Assembly (NCBI GenBank): GCA_937864935.1
Contig: CALMDN010000033.1
Coordinates: 1 to 10,827 of the forward strand
DNA: 10,827 nt
Origin: an uncultured Bacteroidales bacterium
Lineage (GTDB): Bacteria; Bacteroidota; Bacteroidia; Bacteroidales; Lentimicrobiaceae
Direction: 5' to 3'
The notes below the pieces were generated by a model, which saw only the letters and a program-made list of their open reading frames with translations, did no database searches and was not told the DNA's origin. Numbering within the stretch: the first letter of the stretch is position 1; each line of letters opens with the position of its first letter. Position numbers and translations under genes: made by a program. Positions 1-7,319 of the stretch are shown here, piece after piece.

Positions 1-3000
1 CCCTGACATCGATGAGTGAACCGTTTTTGTGCCGGTGGGTGGTTTCGAAGATGCTACCATCGGAGTTTTTAAGAATATGAAGCCGCTCAATAATACCTTC
101 CCGGGTGAATTCGGCATCAATGTCAGCAACTGTTAAATTTTCAAATTCTTTCCGGGTATATCCCAGATTTTTATGAGCGGCTTCATTGAACTCTGTAAAA
201 ACACCTGTTTCAGGATTTACCAGGGCAATAGAGTCGTTCGCCTGGTTTACAATTGAAGAATAAATTTCTTCTCTTTCCCTGAGTGCTTCCTGGGTTTTCT
301 GAATCTCTGTTATGTTGCGTGAAATACCCAGAATACCCACGTATTTGCCATTTGCATCATAAGCCGGGGTTTTTATCGTTTCCAGCATTTCTGTTTGACC
401 TGTGGTCCTGTTAAGGACTTCTTCGCGGAAGGTTACCGGTGTATTGGCTGCCTGGGCTATAAGGTCGCTCTCCCTGTATTGGACGGCAATTTTTTCCGGA
501 AGAAACTGGTGATCCCTTAATCCTTTGAGCTCCTGAAGTGGCAATCCTGAAAGCTTTTCGAACTCCGGGTTACAGGTGATGTATCTTCCTTCGGGATCCT
601 TCAGAAAAACATAGTCAGGAATGGTTTCCAGCAAGGTCCTCAGCATCTTGCGCTCGTTGTCAATGGCTTGCCGGGCATTGATCTTATCGGTGATGTTTAT
701 ATTGAAGCCAACAATGCCATTGATTCCGTCAGGAGTAACAATGGGTGCAATGATCTGCTGATAAACCCTCTCTTCCCCATGTACATTAAAATTACACTCT
801 TCATCAATGATTTCACCGCTGAAAACCCTCTTGTTGTTTGAGATCCATACTGCAGCAATTTCAGGCGGCACACTGTTGTGATCGGGCTTTAAGCCGAGTA
901 TACTTCCGATGGAACTGATTGAATTCTTGTTTTCAAGGATTCCGATATCGTCCCTATCCCTCGCCCAGATCTCAAAAGGGGCATTTTCAATGATGGATCT
1001 GAGCAGTATTTCATTTTCTTCGGCTTTTTCTTTCGCCTGAACCAGTTGGTTTTCAGCCTGTTTTAACTGTGTAATGTATTCAAAGGCAATCCCCAGGCGA
1101 TTGCCGGGCATCCGGAATGCTGAAATACGGAAGAATCCTTCTGTTTTACCATTGGAATAGGCAGTGCTTGCCGATAGAAGCGGTTCACCCGTTTCCATTA
1201 CCCTTAGAAATGATTTATACAATTTGTCATCAGCGGATTCGCTCCAGATTTCATGGAACTCCTTCCCCAGAATCTCCTCAGGTTTGTTTTGCGTCAGCCG
1301 CAATGCAGCCGGGTTTGCATCGGTAAGTATCAGTTTGCCCGGTATTTCATGTTTATAGGTAAATAGCCCGGATGGAATCGATTTTACAATTTCAGCCGAG
1401 GCCTGCAGGGCTTCCTGTGCCATCCTCAATCTGGTAATATCTGAGAAAGTAATGACAACAGAGGCCGGGCTTTTTGGGTCATCGGTAAATACCGGATTGG
1501 TATTTATAATAATCCAGTAATCGTCACCCAGCTCTTTTTTTACCCGCATCAGCCGGTTCTGAACCGGCTTCCCGGTTCTCAGCGTGATCATGGAAGGGTG
1601 GTCTTCGGCCTTTAATTCTGATCCATCTTCATCAAACAAATGAAATTTTCCGCTTTCTGAGGTTAATCCGATGGCTTCTGAAGCCGGGATTCCGAATATT
1701 CTTTCAGCCCCTCTGTTCCATGTCAGTATTATCCCGGTTTTGTCCTGAAGGATGATGCCATCTCCCGATGATGAAACTACCGTTCTGTATTGTTCCTCAC
1801 TCATCCTCAATGCATTCTCTGCCGCTTTCCGGTCGGAAATATCCCTGGTAAAGGCCAGTAAGTGTGGCACACTGTTCAGACTGATAATCTTGGCCGACAT
1901 CAGGCCGCTGATAATCCTGTCACCTTTAAGCCGGAATTCTGTTTCAAAGTTTAAGACCACTCCTTCTTCCCTCAGGGTTTTTATAAGGAGTTCCCGGTGT
2001 TCCGTATTAACCCAGATATTCAGGTTGAGGGCTGAATTACCTATGATTTCTTCACGGGTATAACCGGATTTATTTATAAAAGACTCATTTACATCAACAT
2101 ATAATCCATCGGTAAGTCTTGTCAGGCTAACCAGATCGGGACTGGCGACAAAAGCCGCTTTAAATTTTTCTTCACTCTCCCGCAGGAATTGCTCTGCTTT
2201 TATGCGGGCAGTAATATCCAGTGCCGTAAATACTACCCCTTTTTCAGGATTATGCATATCAATTACCGAGGATGTGAGGAGTATGTCAAGCACCTGTCCC
2301 TTTTTGCTCACCCACCTGGTTATAACAGTGCCGGTTCCGCTCTCCCTGATCTGACGGTATTTTTCTTTGCCCACAAATTCATATTCCTCCTGTGTCGGAT
2401 ATAAAATCCCGCCATCCTGTCCGATCAGCTCATCCTCAGTATAACCAGTCAGTCTGCACATCTCACGGTTGACATTCAGAAATATCCGGTTCCTCATCAC
2501 CCCTATGCAGGCGGGAGCAATGCGATACAGACTGTGCACCAGTTCAATGTTGTCCTGAAGGTCTGCCTTCAATCCCCTGGTTTCGGTAATGTCTTTGAAG
2601 GTTACCACAACCAGACAGGGTTTTGATTCATTTTTCCTGAATGAAGGTATCGCATCAATGGTAATCCACCTTATTTCGTTCCACAAGGGATTGTAGACCC
2701 CCATCACTTCGTTGTAAACAGGCTTGCCGGTCGACAAGGCAATCATTGAAGGGTGCTCACTACCGGGGAAATCACTTCCGTCTTCATGCAGACATTTCCA
2801 TTGGGGATCAACGGATGACCGTCCGAGAATCTGATCCTTGGTCAATCCAAGTATCGACTCAGCCGAACGGTTCGCTTCAACAATCAGCCCATCGGCATTG
2901 TGATAAATAACCCCCAGGTTGATGCTTTCAAATAAATCCCTGAAATTTAGCTCCTCCGCAACAGATTCGTTCGTTTTGCTTTCCCGGCTGCTGGCAGATT

Positions 3001-3349
3001 CATGGAAAATGGTGATGCAACGCGTGTTGTCGGCTGCAAAGTACTCCATCAGCAAATCGGCACCGTTCTCCCTGGTTTTCAGCATCAGCTGCCCTGAAAC
3101 ACCCCGGGAAGCAGCTTTTTCCATCAGGCGGTTGAAATCGGTTTCCGTTTCAATCACCGCCGCTGTAACTTCCGCCAATTGCCGGTTTAACACAGGAATA
3201 TCAGCTGTACCGAAGATTTCGGTAAATTTTTCATTTACTTCCTCAATCATAAACTCTTTCCTGTCCGCTTCCGGCCCCGGAATAACCCTGTGAACAGCAA
3301 AAGCGAATGGTGCATGCTTAAACAGATCCACCTGACTTTGTTGTTTCAT
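1..3349 (-). CDS. Multi-PAS sensor protein, N-terminal 1116 residues (probable histidine kinase; C-terminus beyond window)
   Basis: The frame is open without a stop from the ATG at 3349 to the window edge. An in-frame TAA lies 12 bases upstream (3364-3362) and this is the first in-frame ATG after it, so the start is well supported; an overlapping ATG at 3353 is out of frame. I see about nine PAS-like modules, starting near residues 1, 136, 263, 388, 515, 650, 778, 896 and 1021. Typical features are NxxxxxLxGYTxxEIxG stretches (for example GYTEDELIG and GYTREEIIG) and module ends such as FKDITE, FTALDITAR, FTRDISDRK, FSDITR and ISRNITE, often followed by short coiled-coil linkers. No signal peptide or membrane segment is visible, so it is probably cytoplasmic. 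PAS domains bind small ligands or cofactors or mediate dimerisation. In Bacteroidota such arrays usually end in HisKA/HATPase_c, but no catalytic domain lies in the window, so the kinase call is inference. Confidence 0.9.
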   Translation of the reverse strand, partial: MKQQSQVDLFKHAPFAFAVHRVIPGPEADRKEFMIEEVNEKFTEIFGTADIPVLNRQLAEVTAAVIETETDFNRLMEKAASRGVSGQLMLKTRENGADLLMEYFAADNTRCITIFHESASSRESKTNESVAEELNFRDLFESINLGVIYHNADGLIVEANRSAESILGLTKDQILGRSSVDPQWKCLHEDGSDFPGSEHPSMIALSTGKPVYNEVMGVYNPLWNEIRWITIDAIPSFRKNESKPCLVVVTFKDITETRGLKADLQDNIELVHSLYRIAPACIGVMRNRIFLNVNREMCRLTGYTEDELIGQDGGILYPTQEEYEFVGKEKYRQIRESGTGTVITRWVSKKGQVLDILLTSSVIDMHNPEKGVVFTALDITARIKAEQFLRESEEKFKAAFVASPDLVSLTRLTDGLYVDVNESFINKSGYTREEIIGNSALNLNIWVNTEHRELLIKTLREEGVVLNFETEFRLKGDRIISGLMSAKIISLNSVPHLLAFTRDISDRKAAENALRMSEEQYRTVVSSSGDGIILQDKTGIILTWNRGAERIFGIPASEAIGLTSESGKFHLFDEDGSELKAEDHPSMITLRTGKPVQNRLMRVKKELGDDYWIIINTNPVFTDDPKSPASVVITFSDITRLRMAQEALQASAEIVKSIPSGLFTYKHEIPGKLILTDANPAALRLTQNKPEEILGKEFHEIWSESADDKLYKSFLRVMETGEPLLSASTAYSNGKTEGFFRISAFRMPGNRLGIAFEYITQLKQAENQLVQAKEKAEENEILLRSIIENAPFEIWARDRDDIGILENKNSISSIGSILGLKPDHNSVPPEIAAVWISNNKRVFSGEIIDEECNFNVHGEERVYQQIIAPIVTPDGINGIVGFNINITDKINARQAIDNERKMLRTLLETIPDYVFLKDPEGRYITCNPEFEKLSGLPLQELKGLRDHQFLPEKIAVQYRESDLIAQAANTPVTFREEVLNRTTGQTEMLETIKTPAYDANGKYVGILGISRNITEIQKTQEALREREEIYSSIVNQANDSIALVNPETGVFTEFNEAAHKNLGYTRKEFENLTVADIDAEFTREGIIERLHILKNSDGSIFETTHRHKNGSLIDVR

Positions 3350-3432
3350 CCATTTTTTGTTTTAGTAATGAAAAATTACAGGATCTGACACTCTTGGATA
3401 ATATCTTTATACTGTGATGACCAGCGATGTAA

Positions 3433-3445
3433 CCTGAAGTTCAGG
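3433..3445. repeat. 13-base perfect dyad, possible operator
   Basis: CCTGAA and TTCAGG flank a single central G. It lies between the candidate promoter and the PAS start codon, about 85 bases before the ATG. The loop would be too small for a stable RNA hairpin, so a protein-binding site is the more natural reading. Chance occurrence is quite possible. Confidence 0.25.
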
Positions 3446-3619
3446 AGATATTTGTGTTTTTGGATCATCCTGATACTCACTGAGCTGAATTTTGCCCCGG
3501 ATTGACAGTATTTACGAACAATAAAGCCGGAAGAATCCCAGAACAAGCCCTTGGTAAGGTTCGCGCGTAAAATTTTTTACAGATGCTGATTCCCTGAACC
3601 AAGATACGATATTATGAAT

Positions 3620-3650
3620 GAAAAGTAAATACAGCAACACCAGGCCCAAA
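3620..3650 (-). promoter_or_regulatory. Candidate promoter of the PAS gene
   Basis: On the minus strand a TTTG box (3650-3647) is followed after 19 bases by TACTTTTC (3627-3620). This matches seven of eight positions of the Bacteroidota -7 motif TAnnTTTG, at the usual spacing from a -33 TTTG. It would give a leader of about 260 bases before the ATG at 3349, which is long, so a promoter nearer the gene may have been missed. The same TACTTTT core appears upstream of tetR and of the outer-membrane gene. Confidence 0.3.
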
Positions 3651-3757
3651 ATATAAGTTTTCGGTGATCCTGGGAACCCACAGGCCAACCCCCGGACAAA
3701 GGGCCCTGAGCTTAATGACAGAAAAAGACAGAGATGTCGGTTAACCTTAATCAGCAA

Positions 3758-4996
3758 TCAGTTCATATCAGTCCCGATAACTTCTTCCCGCAGGTGCTTT
3801 GAACGGATATGTATAAAGAAATGGGCCATAAAGGCGAGAACGAAGTAGGCTGCGGTCATGACCCAGAGTAAACCGGTTTCTTTGCTAATTTCACCAGTAG
3901 CTGCTCCCAATGAATTCAGTTTGATATATCCGGTCATGGCATCAGATGAAGGGAAGAGTGCCCTGACCATTTGCCACAGAGGACTGAAGTTTGACAATGG
4001 CCAGATTACGCCGGACAGGAAAAGCAAAGGGATGGAGGTGAAAAGATACAACAGCATAGCACTTTCCCTGTTTTTAAAAAATACCGAGAGAAACTGACCG
4101 AGAAAAATAGAAGAAAGCAGAAAAGGGGTAATAAGAATCCCTATTTCTATAAAATCTGCATTACGGGGATAGCCAAACCAGGAGGGGATCAGGCCAAGCA
4201 TAAACTGACACAGAACAGCATAAATGAGGAAGTACACTACCGCTTTCCCGATCAGTTGTCTGATGATTTCGCCGGGACCACCGTATTCAATAATTTTCGG
4301 AACACTTCCGGATTGCTTTTCCCTGATGGAACCAGCGATAATTCCTATGGCAAGCACCAGCGTCTGCTGAATGATAAGAATAAGGGCAGCAGGGATTCCA
4401 TAGCTGGCAAATCCTCCGGCTGGATTGGCCATTGCGTTTTCAACGAGCTTTAGCGGTTCAGCCGTTACTTCTGCCTGCCTGTCTGTGTACCCTGTTTTTG
4501 TCAGGTTTCTGATCTGGATGTTCCTTCCTGTCTCCAGAGTTACGAAACTTGCACCGGTTACCAGTGCTTTGTAATAGAGAAAAAACTCCATGTCAGCATA
4601 GGCTGAAACCGTGGCCTGACGTCCCAAGGCAATGTCATCGCTGAATGTTGAAGGAATCTGTACAATTCCCCTGACTTTCCCTTCCCTGAACAGTCGTGCA
4701 GCTTCATCCATGGATCTGACGTGTGCTGCAATACTGACTTCCGGAGTTGCATCGAGATTTCTGAGATAAGAACGGCTTTGCGCTGAAGCTGATTCGTCAA
4801 ACACAGCGATAGGGAGGTCCCTGACAACCTCGGGATAATAAATAAATGAATACAGAACCGGATAGATCAACGGTACAGCGAACAGGATAATAAGTACCCC
4901 CGCATCAGAGAATATCAACCTGATTTCATGCCTCATGGCAGCTGTCATCTGTTGAAATCCAATGTAAAAAGAATTTGATTGAGACCAGTTTTTCAT
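3758..4996 (-). CDS. ABC-2 type transporter permease 2 (exporter inner-membrane subunit)
   Basis: This is a 412-residue membrane protein of the ABC2_membrane_3 type (YbhR/YhhJ-like). After a cytoplasmic N-terminus comes one membrane helix (about 31-53), then a large extracytoplasmic domain (about 55-195). Further helices lie near 198-222, 250-272, 282-306, 312-334 and 376-396. The LSGVIWPLSNFSP stretch (327-339) is the hydrophobic re-entrant/TM motif usual before the last helix of this family. The soluble domain carries LPIAVFDE and EGKVRGIVQIP, counterparts of those in permease 1, so the two are paralogues. I chose the ATG at 4996, preceded by an A-rich leader; an upstream TTG at 5029 would add 11 residues but lacks a visible ribosome-binding site. 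It is the last gene of the operon, 59 bases after permease 1. The family normally pairs with an ATP-binding subunit, which is not encoded here. Substrate unknown. Confidence 0.9.
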   Translation of the reverse strand: MKNWSQSNSFYIGFQQMTAAMRHEIRLIFSDAGVLIILFAVPLIYPVLYSFIYYPEVVRDLPIAVFDESASAQSRSYLRNLDATPEVSIAAHVRSMDEAARLFREGKVRGIVQIPSTFSDDIALGRQATVSAYADMEFFLYYKALVTGASFVTLETGRNIQIRNLTKTGYTDRQAEVTAEPLKLVENAMANPAGGFASYGIPAALILIIQQTLVLAIGIIAGSIREKQSGSVPKIIEYGGPGEIIRQLIGKAVVYFLIYAVLCQFMLGLIPSWFGYPRNADFIEIGILITPFLLSSIFLGQFLSVFFKNRESAMLLYLFTSIPLLFLSGVIWPLSNFSPLWQMVRALFPSSDAMTGYIKLNSLGAATGEISKETGLLWVMTAAYFVLAFMAHFFIHIRSKHLREEVIGTDMN

Positions 4997-5055
4997 TCTG
5001 TTGTTTTTGAATTTTAAGCAACCATTCAATTCATGGAGGATAGCCCGGCTGATTT

Positions 5056-6264
5056 TCAGGCATGAGTGATCTGATGATAGGATTGGGGGAGATCTTCGAT
5101 ATGGTTCTGATGGATAAGCGCCGACTTCAGCCGGTAAAGCACTGTGAACGGCAACAACAAAAAGAGCAGCATGAACAGGTAATCCGGCAAGGAATAGAAA
5201 AGATCACCTCCGGCCAGAATCTGCCGCTGGAAAATATGCATGTAATGTCGTACCGGGAATGCTTCCGCCCAAAATCTGAAGATGGAAGGCATGTATTCAA
5301 CCGGGTAGGAGAATCCGCAAAGCGAAAGTGCCAGGATGGCATAAAATGCCGAGAGGTTCAACCCATGGCGCATCAGGGGCAGTAAACCGATGAAGAATAT
5401 GCCAACCGCCTGGTAAGAAAGAACATAAATGAGCGAAATCAAAACCAGCCAGCCGACATTGGCATGCATGGGAATCCCCAGAACCTTGTAAAGGATAAAG
5501 TTCTGGAACATCATGACAATGAAGAAAATAGCAGTATAGGGAAGCAGCTTTCCCGTTAGAGCAACCACCACCGACTTGCCTGAAGTACGCAGCCATTCCC
5601 TCGATGTTTTTTCTTTTATTTCAATACCTATACTGTAAACAGTCATGAGCAGAATGAATATCTGAAGCATTATTGGAAGCACAATACTGGTTACATACAC
5701 CGAGTAGTTTGACCATGGGTTGAACAACAGGTGAGTATTGAGGCTTACGGGCTGGACCTGTGCCATAATCTCCTCTTCATTCTGTCCCATGGCCTCCCGT
5801 TTTTGAATGTTTATACCACCCGACAGGGTATGTAAGATCATGGTAAGGTCATTCTGCATCAGACCACCTGCAATAAGAAAACTGTTCTGGTAATAATAAC
5901 TGATGACTGGTTGTCTGGATGCCAGGATATCGGCCTGCAGATTTTCGGGGATCACAACAAACCCGTAAATGTTTCCTTTCCGCAATTCCGACAATGCCTC
6001 CGCGATTGATTCTGGTTGCATGATCACCTGGCTCAAAGGGGTTATATCAATGTTCCGGATCAGTTTTCGGGATGTTTGCGTTTGATCAAGATCCACCACA
6101 GCAACCGGCATTTTGTCGGGAACCCCTTCCTTCATCAGCGACCAGAAAAACAATGTTGATGCAACCGGCAGAATCAGCGTTACCATTAGAATAAGACTCC
6201 CGGAAGACATCCTGAAGATCTCACGCACAGTAACCTGCCGGATATTGAATAGAATTCGTTTCAT
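5056..6264 (-). CDS. ABC-2 type transporter permease 1 (exporter inner-membrane subunit)
   Basis: This is a 402-residue protein of the ABC2_membrane_3 type (YbhS/YbhR-like). One helix (about 22-44) is followed by an extracytoplasmic domain (about 46-188) containing MPVAVVDLD (52-60), SRKLIRNIDITP (65-76) and KGNIYGFVVIPE (96-107), all recognisable in permease 2. A helical bundle follows: about 190-215, 233-259, 268-297, 302-322 and 360-378. The segment CGFSYPVEYMPS (316-327) is the family's conserved turn before the last helix. The ATG lies 19 bases after the hlyD-like stop codon; an AAGGA sits 13 bases before it, somewhat far for a Shine-Dalgarno. The protein probably forms a heterodimer with permease 2 and hands substrate to the adaptor and the outer-membrane channel. 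No Walker A or B motif occurs in it or its neighbours. Confidence 0.9.
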   Translation of the reverse strand: MKRILFNIRQVTVREIFRMSSGSLILMVTLILPVASTLFFWSLMKEGVPDKMPVAVVDLDQTQTSRKLIRNIDITPLSQVIMQPESIAEALSELRKGNIYGFVVIPENLQADILASRQPVISYYYQNSFLIAGGLMQNDLTMILHTLSGGINIQKREAMGQNEEEIMAQVQPVSLNTHLLFNPWSNYSVYVTSIVLPIMLQIFILLMTVYSIGIEIKEKTSREWLRTSGKSVVVALTGKLLPYTAIFFIVMMFQNFILYKVLGIPMHANVGWLVLISLIYVLSYQAVGIFFIGLLPLMRHGLNLSAFYAILALSLCGFSYPVEYMPSIFRFWAEAFPVRHYMHIFQRQILAGGDLFYSLPDYLFMLLFLLLPFTVLYRLKSALIHQNHIEDLPQSYHQITHA

Positions 6265-6283
6265 GAGTCAGTAGTTTTCCTTT

Positions 6284-7288
6284 CTAACGCAATGTTTCGT
6301 AATCCACCATGAGACTCATCCCGGGGCGAAGACCTTCGACAGGTTGAAGGGGTCTTGCTCTTACTTCAAAGGTTTTCACATCGAATCCGTCGTTGGCTTT
6401 GGTTGCCTTGAATGTGGCATAACTGGCCATTGCTTTGATGTGGCTTACTTTCAGCTTAACAGTTTTGTTGCCCAGGGCGGGGACAACAGCATCGATTTCT
6501 TTCCCCATTTTAATCTGTGCAAGCATATCTTCGCGGATGTTGAAAACCACCCAGATATCGGTCAGGTCTACAATACTCATGATCGGAGCACCTGAGCCGA
6601 TAAGCTCGCCCCGTTGAGGAAAAATATCAGAAACCTCTCCACTGATGGGTGACACCAACCGGGTTTCAGAGAGATACGATTCAACCTCCGAGACAGCCCC
6701 CTTTGCCCTGTTAACCATGGCAGCAGCCGACTGTTTGTCTTCATTTTCAGCACCGTTCACTGCCATCTCGTATTGTGATCTGGCGGCTTTCGCAGTAGCA
6801 ATGGCTGCCTGCCAGGCAGCTTCCGCTTCATCACGTTTCTGGGCCGGGACTACACCATCGTTGAACATGTTGTTCACACGGGTGTAGGTTTTTTCAGCCA
6901 GTCTTACCCCAACCTCAGCCTTTTGCCATAATTCATAGGCACCGGATATCTGCTCCTGACGGGCTCCCCTGATGGCCTTGCGGCTCTGCGCTGATGCTGC
7001 CTCTTCGGTTGACGTAGCCTGTATCATCTTTGCATTGAGTTCCGGACTGCTCAGGATGACCAGCGTATCCCCCTGATTCACCGGAGAGCCTTCTGACACC
7101 AGGAGTCTTTCAATCCTTCCGGGAACCTTTCCCGAAACCCTTACTTCTGTTGCCTCTGCCTGACCCTGAAGCATAACCGGAGGTTGTTTGGTAACAATCC
7201 AGCCGATCAGGCTGATGGCTGCAACGCCGCCCGTGAGTATAAGAAAAGCTGTGAGTACTCCTGTGTGTTTCTGATTCGTGGTTTTCAT
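6284..7288 (-). CDS. HlyD/EmrA-family periplasmic membrane fusion protein
   Basis: This 334-residue adaptor links inner-membrane permeases to a TolC-type channel. It has one N-terminal membrane anchor (about 11-32) with lysines before it. The first half of a biotinyl-lipoyl domain follows (about 41-80: VSGKVPGRIERLLVSEG and NQGDTLVIL). An Ala/Glu-rich alpha-helical hairpin spans about 83-207, with its probable tip around RVNNMFNDGVVPAQKRDE (137-154). The second lipoyl half is LVSPISGEVSDIFPQRGELI (211-230), and a beta-barrel domain runs to the C-terminus, ending near GLRPGMSLMVDY. Length and order match the YbhG/YhiI type of adaptor. An AGGA lies seven bases before the ATG, one of the few clear Shine-Dalgarno sequences here. 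It sits 31 bases after the outer-membrane gene and 19 before permease 1, so co-transcription is very likely. Confidence 0.93.
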   Translation of the reverse strand: MKTTNQKHTGVLTAFLILTGGVAAISLIGWIVTKQPPVMLQGQAEATEVRVSGKVPGRIERLLVSEGSPVNQGDTLVILSSPELNAKMIQATSTEEAASAQSRKAIRGARQEQISGAYELWQKAEVGVRLAEKTYTRVNNMFNDGVVPAQKRDEAEAAWQAAIATAKAARSQYEMAVNGAENEDKQSAAAMVNRAKGAVSEVESYLSETRLVSPISGEVSDIFPQRGELIGSGAPIMSIVDLTDIWVVFNIREDMLAQIKMGKEIDAVVPALGNKTVKLKVSHIKAMASYATFKATKANDGFDVKTFEVRARPLQPVEGLRPGMSLMVDYETLR

Positions 7289-7319
7289 CTGATTCCTGTG
7301 TTTGTAGTTTTTGGGTTGT

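Larger units (their letters stand above)
3350..3757. other. Non-coding gap between the exporter operon and the PAS gene
   Basis: These 408 bases separate the end of permease 2 from the PAS gene, both on the minus strand. I see no convincing gene. The only longer open frame (3512-3757, minus) is an in-frame continuation behind the permease stop codon, begins with TTG and resembles nothing I know. The gap holds a near-consensus Bacteroidota promoter on the minus strand (3620-3650) and a short perfect dyad (3433-3445). No hairpin followed by a T-run was found, so I cannot mark the terminator of the exporter operon. Confidence 0.6.

Noticed and set aside
1752..3293. Plus-strand open frames opposite the PAS gene (for example 1752-2063 and 2919-3293)
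   Set aside because: They lie opposite an uninterrupted PAS-repeat frame, are Ser/Leu-rich without recognisable domains and have no promoter.
3690..3746. Terminator after the exporter operon
   Set aside because: There are GC-rich bits (GGGCCC, GGTTAACC, CCTGTGGG/CCCAGG) but no stem with adequate loop and T-run; I cannot support one.
3512..3757. 81-codon open frame directly behind permease 2
   Set aside because: It is the same frame continuing after the permease stop codon, begins with TTG right behind TGA, has no ribosome-binding site and looks like nothing known; the region contains a candidate promoter instead.
4997..5029. TTG start giving permease 2 eleven more residues
   Set aside because: There is no Shine-Dalgarno or A-rich leader before it, while the ATG at 4996 has an A-rich leader and gives a normal N-terminus.
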